In this document: piece after piece, positions 8,386 through 15,107 of the stretch | Layout of the letters: each line of letters opens with the position of its first letter | How positions within the stretch are numbered: position 1 is the first letter of the stretch | Origin: CAIOSQ01 sp964434345 | GTDB taxonomy: Bacteria > Pseudomonadota > Alphaproteobacteria > CACIAM-22H2 | Direction of reading: 5' to 3' | Assembly: GCA_964434345.1 (NCBI GenBank) | Contig: CAYSUY010000034.1 | Span: 1 to 27,325 of the forward strand | DNA: 27,325 bases | The notes under the pieces: generated by a model | The model's database searches: none | Told to the model about the DNA's origin: nothing | The model's input: the letters and a program-made list of their open reading frames with translations, nothing else | Made by a program: the position numbers and the translations under genes

Positions 8386-8984
8386 GGCGCCCCGACGACG
8401 CCGAGCCCGAGCCGATTGGCCTCGACGGCATTGTCGAGGGTCTGGCAGGCGGGGCTCTCCTTGAACGCATCGACGGCCGCATTGCCGGCGGTCAGGGTCG
8501 CGTGCACACCAAGTTCCGCCACCATGACCTGGGGCGAGATGCCCCGGATCACGCCGGTCAGGACATGGCCGGTGAAGTATTCAGGATCGAGGGCCCGCAA
8601 CACCCCGCTGACGATGTCGCTGAAGCACTGGCCCTGGGCGTGACCGCTGGACATCGGGTCGACCAGCGGATCGCCCCGCGCGCCGTCGTGCGACACGGCA
8701 GCGGCGGTGGCGGCGGTGGCGGCGGCGGTCTCGGCCTGCAGCACCTGGGCATACCCGTCCTGGACCTCCCCCCAGTTCTGCAGACCGAAGGCCTGCGCCA
8801 CCCCGTCCTGTACCTCGAAGCCGTGCGCGCCGGGGCTGGAGGCGTCGGCGAGAAGCCCGCCGAACCCCATCCCGCCCGGCCCCCCCCCATCGAAGCCCCC
8901 TCCGTCGAAGCCGCCCCCGTCGAAACCATGTCCGTGGTCGCTGGGCGCGGCACGCATCCGCGTGGTCGCGACATGATCGAGCAT
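8382..8984 (-). CDS. Glycine-rich protein of unknown function with FDGGG repeats
   Basis: I do not recognise this 200-residue protein. Residues 1-20 are His/Asp-rich, and FDGGG is repeated three times in tandem (21-35), followed by more Gly. An internal near-repeat EVQDG (57-61 and 73-77) has a 16-residue period and is followed by an Ala/Thr run. The C-terminal 90 residues look like a folded helical domain (FSDIVSGVLRALDPEYF, with two Cys in QGQCFS and PACQT). There is no signal peptide or membrane helix. GAGGAG 7 bp before the ATG at 8982-8984 gives a strong ribosome site. The 4-bp overlap with the DUF2927 gene supports its being a real gene. Its glycine-rich head and operon position suggest a small structural or interaction protein, but no function can be assigned. 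Confidence 0.65.
   Translation of the reverse strand: MLDHVATTRMRAAPSDHGHGFDGGGFDGGGFDGGGPGGMGFGGLLADASSPGAHGFEVQDGVAQAFGLQNWGEVQDGYAQVLQAETAAATAATAAAVSHDGARGDPLVDPMSSGHAQGQCFSDIVSGVLRALDPEYFTGHVLTGVIRGISPQVMVAELGVHATLTAGNAAVDAFKESPACQTLDNAVEANRLGLGVVGAP
8880..8888 (-). repeat. Homopolymer G9 tract (coding strand) inside the glycine-rich gene
   Basis: Nine consecutive C on the plus strand encode Gly33-Gly35. Such tracts are prone to slipped-strand length changes. A one-base change would frameshift the gene at codon 33-35 and disturb the coupled DUF2927 gene. It may equally be a mutation-prone by-product of GC-rich glycine codons. Confidence 0.5.
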
Positions 8985-8990
8985 GCTCTG

Positions 8991-9016
8991 TCTCCTCTCG
9001 GTTGGTTGCGAGGAGA
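8991..9016 (-). promoter_or_regulatory. Hairpin that could mask the ribosome site of the glycine-rich gene
   Basis: On the mRNA strand TCTCCTC (plus-strand 9010-9016) is followed 12 nt later by GAGGAGA (plus-strand 8991-8997), its perfect complement. The second arm is the Shine-Dalgarno sequence of the gene starting at 8984. Folding would hide the ribosome site. The stem is only 7 bp, with a 12-nt loop, so a regulatory role is inference. Confidence 0.3.
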
Positions 9017-9194
9017 AGCCTAGGCCGCGGCGCCGACGAATACCGAGCGCGCATCCGGCGTCGGTCGTCGGCATTACCCCGCACGCACCGTGAACCGCGC
9101 CGCAACGGTTGAAACCCGGTAGCCCGCGCGGCAAGCTTGCGCCTTCGACGTGCGCCCTCCTGGCGCCGTCCAACGCTTCCAGGGAGCCCCGCCC

Positions 9195-10145
9195 ATGCGT
9201 CGCAGGATCTTCACTCTTTCCGCCGTGGCCGGCGCGCTCATGCTGGCCGCCTCTCCCGCCTCCGCCGAACCCGCGAAGGTGATGATCCCCGCCGGCGCCG
9301 GCGGCGGCTGGGATGGCACTGGCCGTCTCGTCTTCGACGTGCTCGCGCGCACCGGCAACCTCCCGGAAGGTGCGACCTTCACCAACAAGGGCGGCGCCGC
9401 CGGAACGCTGGGCCTCGCCGATTTCATGCGTACCAAGGGCCAGGACAATTCGGTGATGATCACGGGCGTGATCATGGTCGGCGGCATCATCGCGAACAAA
9501 TCGCCGGTGACGCTGGACACCGTCGCGCCGCTCGCGCGCCTGACCTTCGAGTTCAACGCGATCGCCGTGCCGGTCGACAGCCCGATCAAGTCGGCCAAGG
9601 ACTTCGTCGAGGCGTTCAAGAAGGATCCAGGCGGCTTCCCCGTGGCCGGTGGGTCGGCGGGGGGCGTCGATCATGCCACCCTCGCCCTGCTCGCACGCAT
9701 TGCCGGCGTGCCGACCGACAAGATGAACTATGTCCCGACCGCCTCGGGTGCCGAGGTCGCGACGCTGGTCGCCGGCGGCAAGGTCAAGGCCGCGATCTCC
9801 GGCATCTCCGAATTGCAGACCCAGGTCGACGCCAAGCGCGTGCGCTTCGTCGCCGTCACCAGCGCGGCCGGATCCAACGGCACGCAATCGCTCAAGGAGC
9901 AGGGCATCGACCTGGAGATCGGCAACTGGCGCGGAATCGTCGGCGCGCCTGACATGTCCGCCGCCGGGCGCGCGAAATGGATCGAGCGCCTCGACCGCAT
10001 GAGCAAGACCAAGGAGTGGAAGGACGCGCTCGACAAGGTCGGCCTCGAGGACGCCTACCTCTCCGGCGCGCCTTTCGCCAAGTTCCTCGACGACGAGAAG
10101 GCTCGCTGGGCGGTCGTCCTCAAGGACGTCGGCATCGCCAAGTAA
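9195..10145 (+). CDS. tctC: Tripartite tricarboxylate transporter periplasmic binding protein (TctC/Bug family)
   Basis: The 316-residue product has a signal peptide (MRRRIFTLSAVAGALMLAAS, cleavage probably after ASA) and a mature Bug-type two-lobe fold. Diagnostic parts are the ligand loop PAGAGGGWDGTGR soon after the first strand, GGAAGTLGLADF, GGSAGGVDH, and the long C-terminal helix ending ARWAVVLKDVGIAK. Family knowledge: it captures citrate, tricarballylate or other carboxylates in the periplasm and delivers them to TctAB, driven by ion gradients. AGGGAG about 9 bp upstream fixes the start. It is the first gene of a tctC-tctB-tctA-lyase operon and is followed by a strong hairpin. The substrate cannot be read from sequence; the downstream lyase suggests a carboxylate related to methylisocitrate. 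Confidence 0.9.
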   Translation: MRRRIFTLSAVAGALMLAASPASAEPAKVMIPAGAGGGWDGTGRLVFDVLARTGNLPEGATFTNKGGAAGTLGLADFMRTKGQDNSVMITGVIMVGGIIANKSPVTLDTVAPLARLTFEFNAIAVPVDSPIKSAKDFVEAFKKDPGGFPVAGGSAGGVDHATLALLARIAGVPTDKMNYVPTASGAEVATLVAGGKVKAAISGISELQTQVDAKRVRFVAVTSAAGSNGTQSLKEQGIDLEIGNWRGIVGAPDMSAAGRAKWIERLDRMSKTKEWKDALDKVGLEDAYLSGAPFAKFLDDEKARWAVVLKDVGIAK

Positions 10146-10160
10146 GTCCGCGGACCGGAC

Positions 10161-10184
10161 CGGGAGGCGGCACGCCGCCTCCCG
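10161..10184 (+). promoter_or_regulatory. Intercistronic hairpin between tctC and tctB
   Basis: A perfect 10-bp stem (CGGGAGGCGG at 10161-10170, CCGCCTCCCG at 10175-10184) has a CACG loop. It lies 16 bp after the tctC stop and 16 bp before the tctB start. No U-tract follows. Such structures commonly protect the upstream message or cause partial termination, giving more binding protein than permease. Confidence 0.6.
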
Positions 10185-10199
10185 CATGTCCCTCGCGTG

Positions 10200-10792
10200 A
10201 TGCATCCCGATCACGAACAGGCCGCGACCGGCCCCCGCCCCTGGTGGCTCGGCGGAGCGGTCGTCGCCGTCGGCGCCCTGTGGCTCTATGGCGCCGCGCA
10301 ACTGCCGATCGTCGCGACGCATGCGCGGATCAACCAGTCCACCCCGGTCTCGGCTGCGCAGGCTNNNNNNNNNNGCCGATCGTCGCGACGCATGCGCGGA
10401 TCGGCCCGGGCATGTTCATCGCCATCGTCGGTGGCGCGCTCGTCCTGCTCGGACTTGCCTTGACGGTGCAGATCGCGCGCGGCGCGCGCTTCGAGCCCCA
10501 GGACGCCGAGGATGCCGTCGCGGGGCAGGCACCGTCCCGCAAGGCGCTGCTGACGGCGCTGCTCGGCGCCGCCCTGCCGCTCTACACGATGGAGCGCTTC
10601 GGCTTCGTGGTCAGCGCGGCGCTGGTCTTCGCCCTGACCGCGCGCGCCTTCGGCGCCCGCAACCCCGTCCTTGGCCTCGCGATCGGGGCCACGCTCGGTG
10701 CCGCGACCTGGTTTGGGTTCTCCGCGCTCGGCGTCCAGCTCGGCGCCGCGTGGCGCCTGCCGTCGCTCGCCGCCCTGCTGCCGCAACCCTGA
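10200..10792 (+). CDS. tctB: Tripartite tricarboxylate transporter small permease TctB, split by an assembly gap
   Basis: The first part (10200-10331) reads MHPDHEQAATGPRPWWLGGA through YGAAQLPIVATHARI. The rest (10403-10792), in another frame, reads GPGMFIAIVGGALVLLGLAL and on to AAWRLPSLAALLPQP. The 28 bp coding for PIVATHARI occur twice, either side of 33 unmatched bases and ten N. Deleting 10332-10402 (71 bp) fuses both frames exactly into a 173-residue protein with about four membrane helices, the size expected of TctB. Family role: small membrane subunit that works with TctA. The gene is therefore probably intact in the organism. ATG 10200 is preferred; GTG 10197 adds one residue. tctA begins 11 bp after the stop. 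Confidence 0.8.
10304..10402. repeat. 28-bp direct repeat flanking a 10-N assembly gap
   Basis: GCCGATCGTCGCGACGCATG plus eight further bases occurs at 10304-10331 and identically at 10375-10402. Ten N occupy 10365-10374. Between the first copy and the N run lie 33 bases (10332-10364) that fit neither frame of tctB. This is the signature of two contig ends that overlap but were joined by a fixed-length gap rather than merged. Confidence 0.85.
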
Positions 10793-10803
10793 CCGGAGCC
10801 GCA

Positions 10804-12288
10804 ATGGACGCCTTCCAATCGCTGCTCCAGGGCTTCGCGATCGCGCTGCAGCCGGTCAACCTGCTGATGGCGCTCATCGGCAGCGCGCTCGGCACGGCGA
10901 TCGGCGTGCTGCCGGGAATCGGTCCCGCGCTGACCATCGCGCTGCTGCTGCCGGTGACGGTCAAGCTGGCGCCGGAAGCCGCCTTCATCATGTTCGCCGG
11001 GATCCTCTACGGCGCGATGTATGGCGGCTCGACCACGTCGATCCTCATCAACGCGCCGGGTGAGTCCGGTTCGATGATGACGGCGATCGAGGGCAACCGC
11101 ATGGCCAAGCGGGGCCGCGGCGCGGCCGCCCTCGCGACCGCGGCCATCGGGTCCTTCGTCGCCGGCACGATCGGCACGGTCGGCCTGTCCTTCCTCGCGC
11201 CGACGATCGCGGAACTGGCCTATATCTTCGGCCCCGAGGATTATTTCGCGCTGATCGTCCTCGCCTTCACCTCGGTCGCGGTCGTGATGGGAAGCTCGCG
11301 GGTCCGTGGCTTCATCGCCCTGTTCCTGGGACTCGCGCTTGGCGTCGTCGGGATCGACGGCCAGACCGGACAGGCGCGGATGATCTTCGGCAATCCCGAG
11401 TTGCTCGACGGCATCCAGCTGACGATCGTGCTCGTGTCGCTCTTCGCGGTCGGGGAGTGCTTTTACGTGGCCAGTCGCTACGCCAACGCGCCGCCGGCGG
11501 TGAACCCCCTGGCCGGCGGGGCCTGGATGACGCGCGAGGATTGGCGCCGCTCGTGGAAGCCCTGGCTGCGGGGTACCGCGATCGGGTTCCCGATCGGCGC
11601 CCTGCCCGCGGGCGGATCGGAGATCCCGACCTTCCTGTCCTATACGCTGGAACGTCGGCTCTCGCCGCGCCCCGAGGAGTTCGGCAACGGCGCCATCGAA
11701 GGCGTCGCCGGCCCCGAGGCCGCGAACAACGCCGCCGCCGCCGGCATCCTCGTGCCCCTGCTGACGCTCGGCCTTCCCACCTCCGCCACAGCCGCCGTTC
11801 TGCTCGCGGCGTTCCAGAACTACGGTATCCAGCCGGGACCACAGCTCTTCGCCAACAACGCGGCGCTTGTCTGGGGCCTGATCGCGTCGCTCTATGTCGG
11901 CAATCTGATGCTGCTCATCCTGAACCTGCCCCTCGCCGGGCTATGGGTGCGGCTGCTGCTGGTGCCGCGCCCGTATCTGTACGCCGGAATCATGGTGTTC
12001 GCGCTGGTCGGCGTCTGGGGCATCTCGACCTCCTGGGCCGACCTGCTCATCATGCTCGCCATCGGGCTCATGGGCTACGCGATGCGCGTCTACGATTTTC
12101 CGATCGCCCCCGTCGTGATCGGGCTGATCCTCGGGCCGATGGCGGAGACACAGCTCCGGCGCGCGCTCTCGATCAGCCAAGGCGACCCGCTGGCGCTGGT
12201 CGGTACGCCGATCGCGGCGGGGCTCATGCTGCTCGCGCTCGCCACCCTGTTCCTGCCGGCGCTGCTGCGGCGTCTCGGCGCGAAGTGA
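10804..12288 (+). CDS. tctA: Tripartite tricarboxylate transporter large permease TctA
   Basis: The 494-residue product has about twelve membrane helices. Family signatures are the N-terminal GTAIGVLPGIGPALTIALLL segment, YGGSTTSILINAPGE, GSFVAGTIG, and the second-half counterpart FPIGALPAGGSEIPTFLSY with ILVPLLTLGLPTSATAAVLL. The two Gly/Pro-rich segments mark the internal duplication of the family. Family role: inner-membrane carrier that imports the solute delivered by TctC together with protons or sodium. CGGAG 6 bp before the ATG is the ribosome site. It sits 11 bp after tctB and 25 bp before the lyase gene, so it lies in one operon with both. The length is normal and no damage is seen. 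Confidence 0.92.
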   Translation: MDAFQSLLQGFAIALQPVNLLMALIGSALGTAIGVLPGIGPALTIALLLPVTVKLAPEAAFIMFAGILYGAMYGGSTTSILINAPGESGSMMTAIEGNRMAKRGRGAAALATAAIGSFVAGTIGTVGLSFLAPTIAELAYIFGPEDYFALIVLAFTSVAVVMGSSRVRGFIALFLGLALGVVGIDGQTGQARMIFGNPELLDGIQLTIVLVSLFAVGECFYVASRYANAPPAVNPLAGGAWMTREDWRRSWKPWLRGTAIGFPIGALPAGGSEIPTFLSYTLERRLSPRPEEFGNGAIEGVAGPEAANNAAAAGILVPLLTLGLPTSATAAVLLAAFQNYGIQPGPQLFANNAALVWGLIASLYVGNLMLLILNLPLAGLWVRLLLVPRPYLYAGIMVFALVGVWGISTSWADLLIMLAIGLMGYAMRVYDFPIAPVVIGLILGPMAETQLRRALSISQGDPLALVGTPIAAGLMLLALATLFLPALLRRLGAK

Positions 12289-12313
12289 TACGATCCGCCA
12301 CTGGGAGGTCCTG

Positions 12314-13234
12314 ATGCCCTATCTCGTCGCTGAAGACGGCGACGCCCGCCCCGCGGGCGCGCGCTTCCGGGACCTGCTCGCGCGGCCCGGCATCGTCCGC
12401 ATGCCCGGCGCGCATAACGGTCTCGCCGCGCTGCAGGCGCGGGCGGCCGGGTTCGAGGCGCTCTATCTCTCCGGCGCGGCGATGACGGCCTCGATGGGGA
12501 TCCCCGATCTCGGGATCATCACCATCGACGAGGTCTGCTTCTTCATCCGTCAGGTCGTCCGCGCCAGCGACCTGCCCGTGCTCGTGGACGGCGACACCGG
12601 CTACGGCGAGGCGCTCAACGCCATGCACATGGTGCGCGCCTTCGAGGAGGCAGGCGCCGGAGCGGTCCATTTCGAGGACCAGTTGCTGCCCAAGAAATGC
12701 GGGCATCTCAACGACAAGAAGCTGGCCAGCCCGCGCGACATGGCGGCCAAGATCGCGGCGGCGCGACGCGCGCGCCGGCATCTCTACATCATCGCGCGCA
12801 CCGACGCCGCGGCAAGCGAGGGGATGGACGGCGCGGTCGCGCGCGCGCGGCTTTATCTCGAGGCCGGCGCCGACGCGATCTTCCCCGAAGCGCTCCACGA
12901 CGCCGAGATGTTCCGGACCTTCGCGTCCCGGATCGACGCGCCCCTGCTCGCCAACATGACCGAGTTCGGCCGCACGCCCTATTTCACCGCCGACGAATTC
13001 GCGGCGATGGGCTATCGCATGGTGATCTGGCCGGTCAGCGCGCTGCGCATGGCCGCACGCGCGCAAGAAGAACTCTACGCTGCGATCGCCCGCGACGGCG
13101 GCGCGCAGGCGATGTTGCCGCGGATGCAGACCCGCAAGGAACTCTACGCGACGCTCGGCTACCACGATTACGAGGCGCTCGACGCCTCGATCGTGCGCAC
13201 GGTCACCCCCGAGGGGCCGCCCCCGCGGGACTGA
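12314..13234 (+). CDS. Methylisocitrate lyase-like enzyme (isocitrate lyase/PEP mutase superfamily)
   Basis: The 306-residue TIM-barrel protein carries the superfamily's metal and substrate motifs: SGAAMTASMGIPDLGI, DGDTGYG (Asp92, Asp94), HFEDQLLPKKCGHL (Glu121, catalytic Cys129) and ARTDA. KKCGH is the lyase signature and argues against PEP mutase or phosphonopyruvate hydrolase. Family knowledge: cytoplasmic, Mg-dependent cleavage of 2-methylisocitrate to pyruvate and succinate; relatives cleave 2,3-dimethylmalate, oxaloacetate-type or other substituted malates. GGGAGG lies upstream, and the gene follows tctA by 25 bp. It is probably the catabolic step for the imported acid. No methylcitrate synthase or dehydratase gene is nearby, so a propionate-cycle role is less likely than use of an external substrate. 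The exact substrate is unknown. Confidence 0.85.
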   Translation: MPYLVAEDGDARPAGARFRDLLARPGIVRMPGAHNGLAALQARAAGFEALYLSGAAMTASMGIPDLGIITIDEVCFFIRQVVRASDLPVLVDGDTGYGEALNAMHMVRAFEEAGAGAVHFEDQLLPKKCGHLNDKKLASPRDMAAKIAAARRARRHLYIIARTDAAASEGMDGAVARARLYLEAGADAIFPEALHDAEMFRTFASRIDAPLLANMTEFGRTPYFTADEFAAMGYRMVIWPVSALRMAARAQEELYAAIARDGGAQAMLPRMQTRKELYATLGYHDYEALDASIVRTVTPEGPPPRD

Positions 13235-13235
13235 C

Positions 13236-13252
13236 GCCGCGCGTCGCGCGGC
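13236..13252 (+). terminator. Hairpin at the end of the tct-lyase operon
   Basis: GCCGCGC (13236-13242) and GCGCGGC (13246-13252) form a perfect 7-bp stem around a 3-nt loop, one base after the lyase stop codon. No T run follows. It may act with Rho or stabilise the 3' end; evidence for true termination is weak. Confidence 0.35.
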
Positions 13253-13424
13253 ACGAAGCTGGCGCCATCCGCATCCCGCGCTCTAAGCTCGACCTCGCGC
13301 GCTTCTCGCGATCAGGACCGACGCTATTTTTCCGTTCACGTCCCGCGGCATCGCCGCGGAATTCATCGCCCGGGCGCGCAGCCGCTGGGCGGCCTGGGGC
13401 GAGAACACCCGCGCCACGCTGCTG

Positions 13425-14264
13425 ATGCTGCTGTCCTTCGGGTTCTTCACCTGCGAGACCATCGGGACGCGGATGATCGGGGACGAACTGCCGATCATCC
13501 AGCTGGTGTTCATCCGCAGCGTCGCGCAGCTTGCGATCCTGCTGCCCTTCGTCCTGCGCGCGGGATCCGCGGCGCTGCGCACCAGCCATTTCCCGCTCCA
13601 CGCGCTGCGCGGCGGCCTGACCGTGGTCGGGCTTTACGCCTATTTCTACAGCTACGCCCATCTGCCGATGGCCAGCGCCGTCTCCATCAGCTTCGCCCGC
13701 AACCTGTTCATCGTCGCCTTCGCGGCCATGGTGCTCGGTGAGATCGTGCGCTGGCGGCGCTGGACCGCGACCATCGTTGGGCTGCTTGGCGTCGTCGTGG
13801 TCATGCGCCCGGGCGTCGGCGAATTCAGCCCCGCCTACGCCGTCGCGGTCTTCGGCGCCGCGACCGGCGCGGCGATCACGCTGACCACCCGCGCCCTCGC
13901 GACACGCGAGGCGCCGGTCCAAATCATGGCCTATATCGCCATCATCACCACGCTCGGCACCCTCGTGCCTGGACTTCTGGCCTGGCAGATGCCGACCGCC
14001 GCGCAGGCGCTCTGGCTTCTGGTGATCGGCATATGCGGCCCTGCCGGCCAGTATCTGTCCATCCGCGCCTTCCGCCTCGGCGAGGCGTCCGCTCTCGCAC
14101 CGGTCGACTATGCGCGGCTGCTCTACGCGGTCGCCGCAGGGTACCTGATCTTCGCGGAGTTGCCGGATCGTTACACGGTCGCCGGGGCCGCCATCATCGT
14201 CGCCAGCACGCTGTACATCACGTTGCGCGAGGCCCAGCTCGCACGGCGCCAGCGCGGCTCCTGA
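13425..14264 (+). CDS. EamA/DMT-family exporter; true start probably upstream
   Basis: From ATG 13425 the product is 279 residues with about ten membrane helices in two homologous halves. EamA features include YFYSYAHLPMASAVSISFAR in the first half, and in the second QYLSIRAFRLGEASALAPVDY with YLIFAELPDRYTVAGAAII. Family role: inner-membrane efflux of amino acids or other metabolites. The ATG cuts into the first helix (TLLMLLSFGFFTC). The same frame stays open upstream to 13287 and encodes a typical head ending RWAAWGENTRATLL, but it has no ATG, GTG or TTG. An ATT at 13326 has AGGA 8 bp before it and could be a rare start; a sequence error is the alternative. The gene converges on the permease at 14277, with 12 bp between. 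Confidence 0.75.
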   Translation: MLLSFGFFTCETIGTRMIGDELPIIQLVFIRSVAQLAILLPFVLRAGSAALRTSHFPLHALRGGLTVVGLYAYFYSYAHLPMASAVSISFARNLFIVAFAAMVLGEIVRWRRWTATIVGLLGVVVVMRPGVGEFSPAYAVAVFGAATGAAITLTTRALATREAPVQIMAYIAIITTLGTLVPGLLAWQMPTAAQALWLLVIGICGPAGQYLSIRAFRLGEASALAPVDYARLLYAVAAGYLIFAELPDRYTVAGAAIIVASTLYITLREAQLARRQRGS

Positions 14265-14276
14265 CGCCGCAGCCTG

Positions 14277-15107
14277 TCACGTCGCGCGCCCGGCGAGCGC
14301 CTTGCGCAGCCCCTCGCCCAGAAGGCTCACACCCAGAACGGTCACGAACAGCGCCACGCCGGGAGCGACGACGACATGGGGCGCCGTGCGCAGGACGCTG
14401 CGCCCCTCCGCGATCATCGCGCCCCAGCTCGCGCGATTGGGATCGGAGAGGCCGAGAAAGGCGAGTGCCGATTCAGACAGGATCGCACCCGCCACGATCA
14501 CCGCGGCGAGCGCGATGGCGGGTGCCAGCGCGTTGGGCAGCACGACGCGGAAGGCGATCGCCAGGGCCGGACGCCCGACCAGCCGCGACGCCTCGACGAA
14601 GGCGCGCCCGCGCAGGCTCATCACCTCGGCGCGGACCATGCGCGCGGTCGCGGTCCAGCTGCCCGCCGACAGCGCGACCACGACGCCGGCCGGCGACGGA
14701 CCGGTGACGCTGACCAGCGCCAGCGCGAGCAGAAAGGACGGAACCGTCTGCGCCGCGTCGGCGACGCGCATCAGCATCTCGTCCACGATACCGCCGAGAT
14801 AGCCCGCCACCGCGCCGCAGGCCGCGCCGACGCACAGCGCCATCACGGCGACGGCGAGGCCGGTGAACAGGCTCGACCGCGCGCCATGGACAAGCCCGGC
14901 CGCGATGCTGCGGCCGAGACGGTCGGTGCCCAGCGGCAAGGCCGGATCCATGAACGGTGCCAGGAGCGGCCGGCCGGCCATCGCCAGCGGATCGCCAGGC
15001 GCGAGCAGGGGCGCGGCGAGGGCCAACGCCGCCGCCAGGATCAGCATCGCGGCCCCGAAGCCCCCTTCCGGGCGCCTCAGCGTCGCGCCGACGATGCCGT
15101 CAGCCAT
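14277..15107 (-). CDS. ABC peptide/opine/nickel-type transporter permease (DppC-like)
   Basis: The 276-residue product has about six membrane helices. The DppC-type opening LGTDRLGRSIAAGLVHGARS is followed by helices and the cytoplasmic EAA loop (EASRLVGRPALAIAFRVVLP), then the conserved ESALAFLGLSDPNRASWGAMI. Family role: one of two membrane subunits of a type I importer for di/oligopeptides or similar solutes. The start at 15107 overlaps the stop of the DppB-like gene by 8 bp, so translation is probably coupled. It is the last gene of the minus-strand operon (deacylase, binding protein, two permeases), which has no ATPase gene. The C-terminus ends 12 bp from the converging EamA gene. Confidence 0.88.
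   Translation of the reverse strand: MADGIVGATLRRPEGGFGAAMLILAAALALAAPLLAPGDPLAMAGRPLLAPFMDPALPLGTDRLGRSIAAGLVHGARSSLFTGLAVAVMALCVGAACGAVAGYLGGIVDEMLMRVADAAQTVPSFLLALALVSVTGPSPAGVVVALSAGSWTATARMVRAEVMSLRGRAFVEASRLVGRPALAIAFRVVLPNALAPAIALAAVIVAGAILSESALAFLGLSDPNRASWGAMIAEGRSVLRTAPHVVVAPGVALFVTVLGVSLLGEGLRKALAGRAT

Noticed and set aside
8985..10322. Upstream extension of the glycine-rich frame to 646 codons
   Set aside because: The extension runs antisense through tctC. The ribosome site and ATG at 8984 mark the real start.
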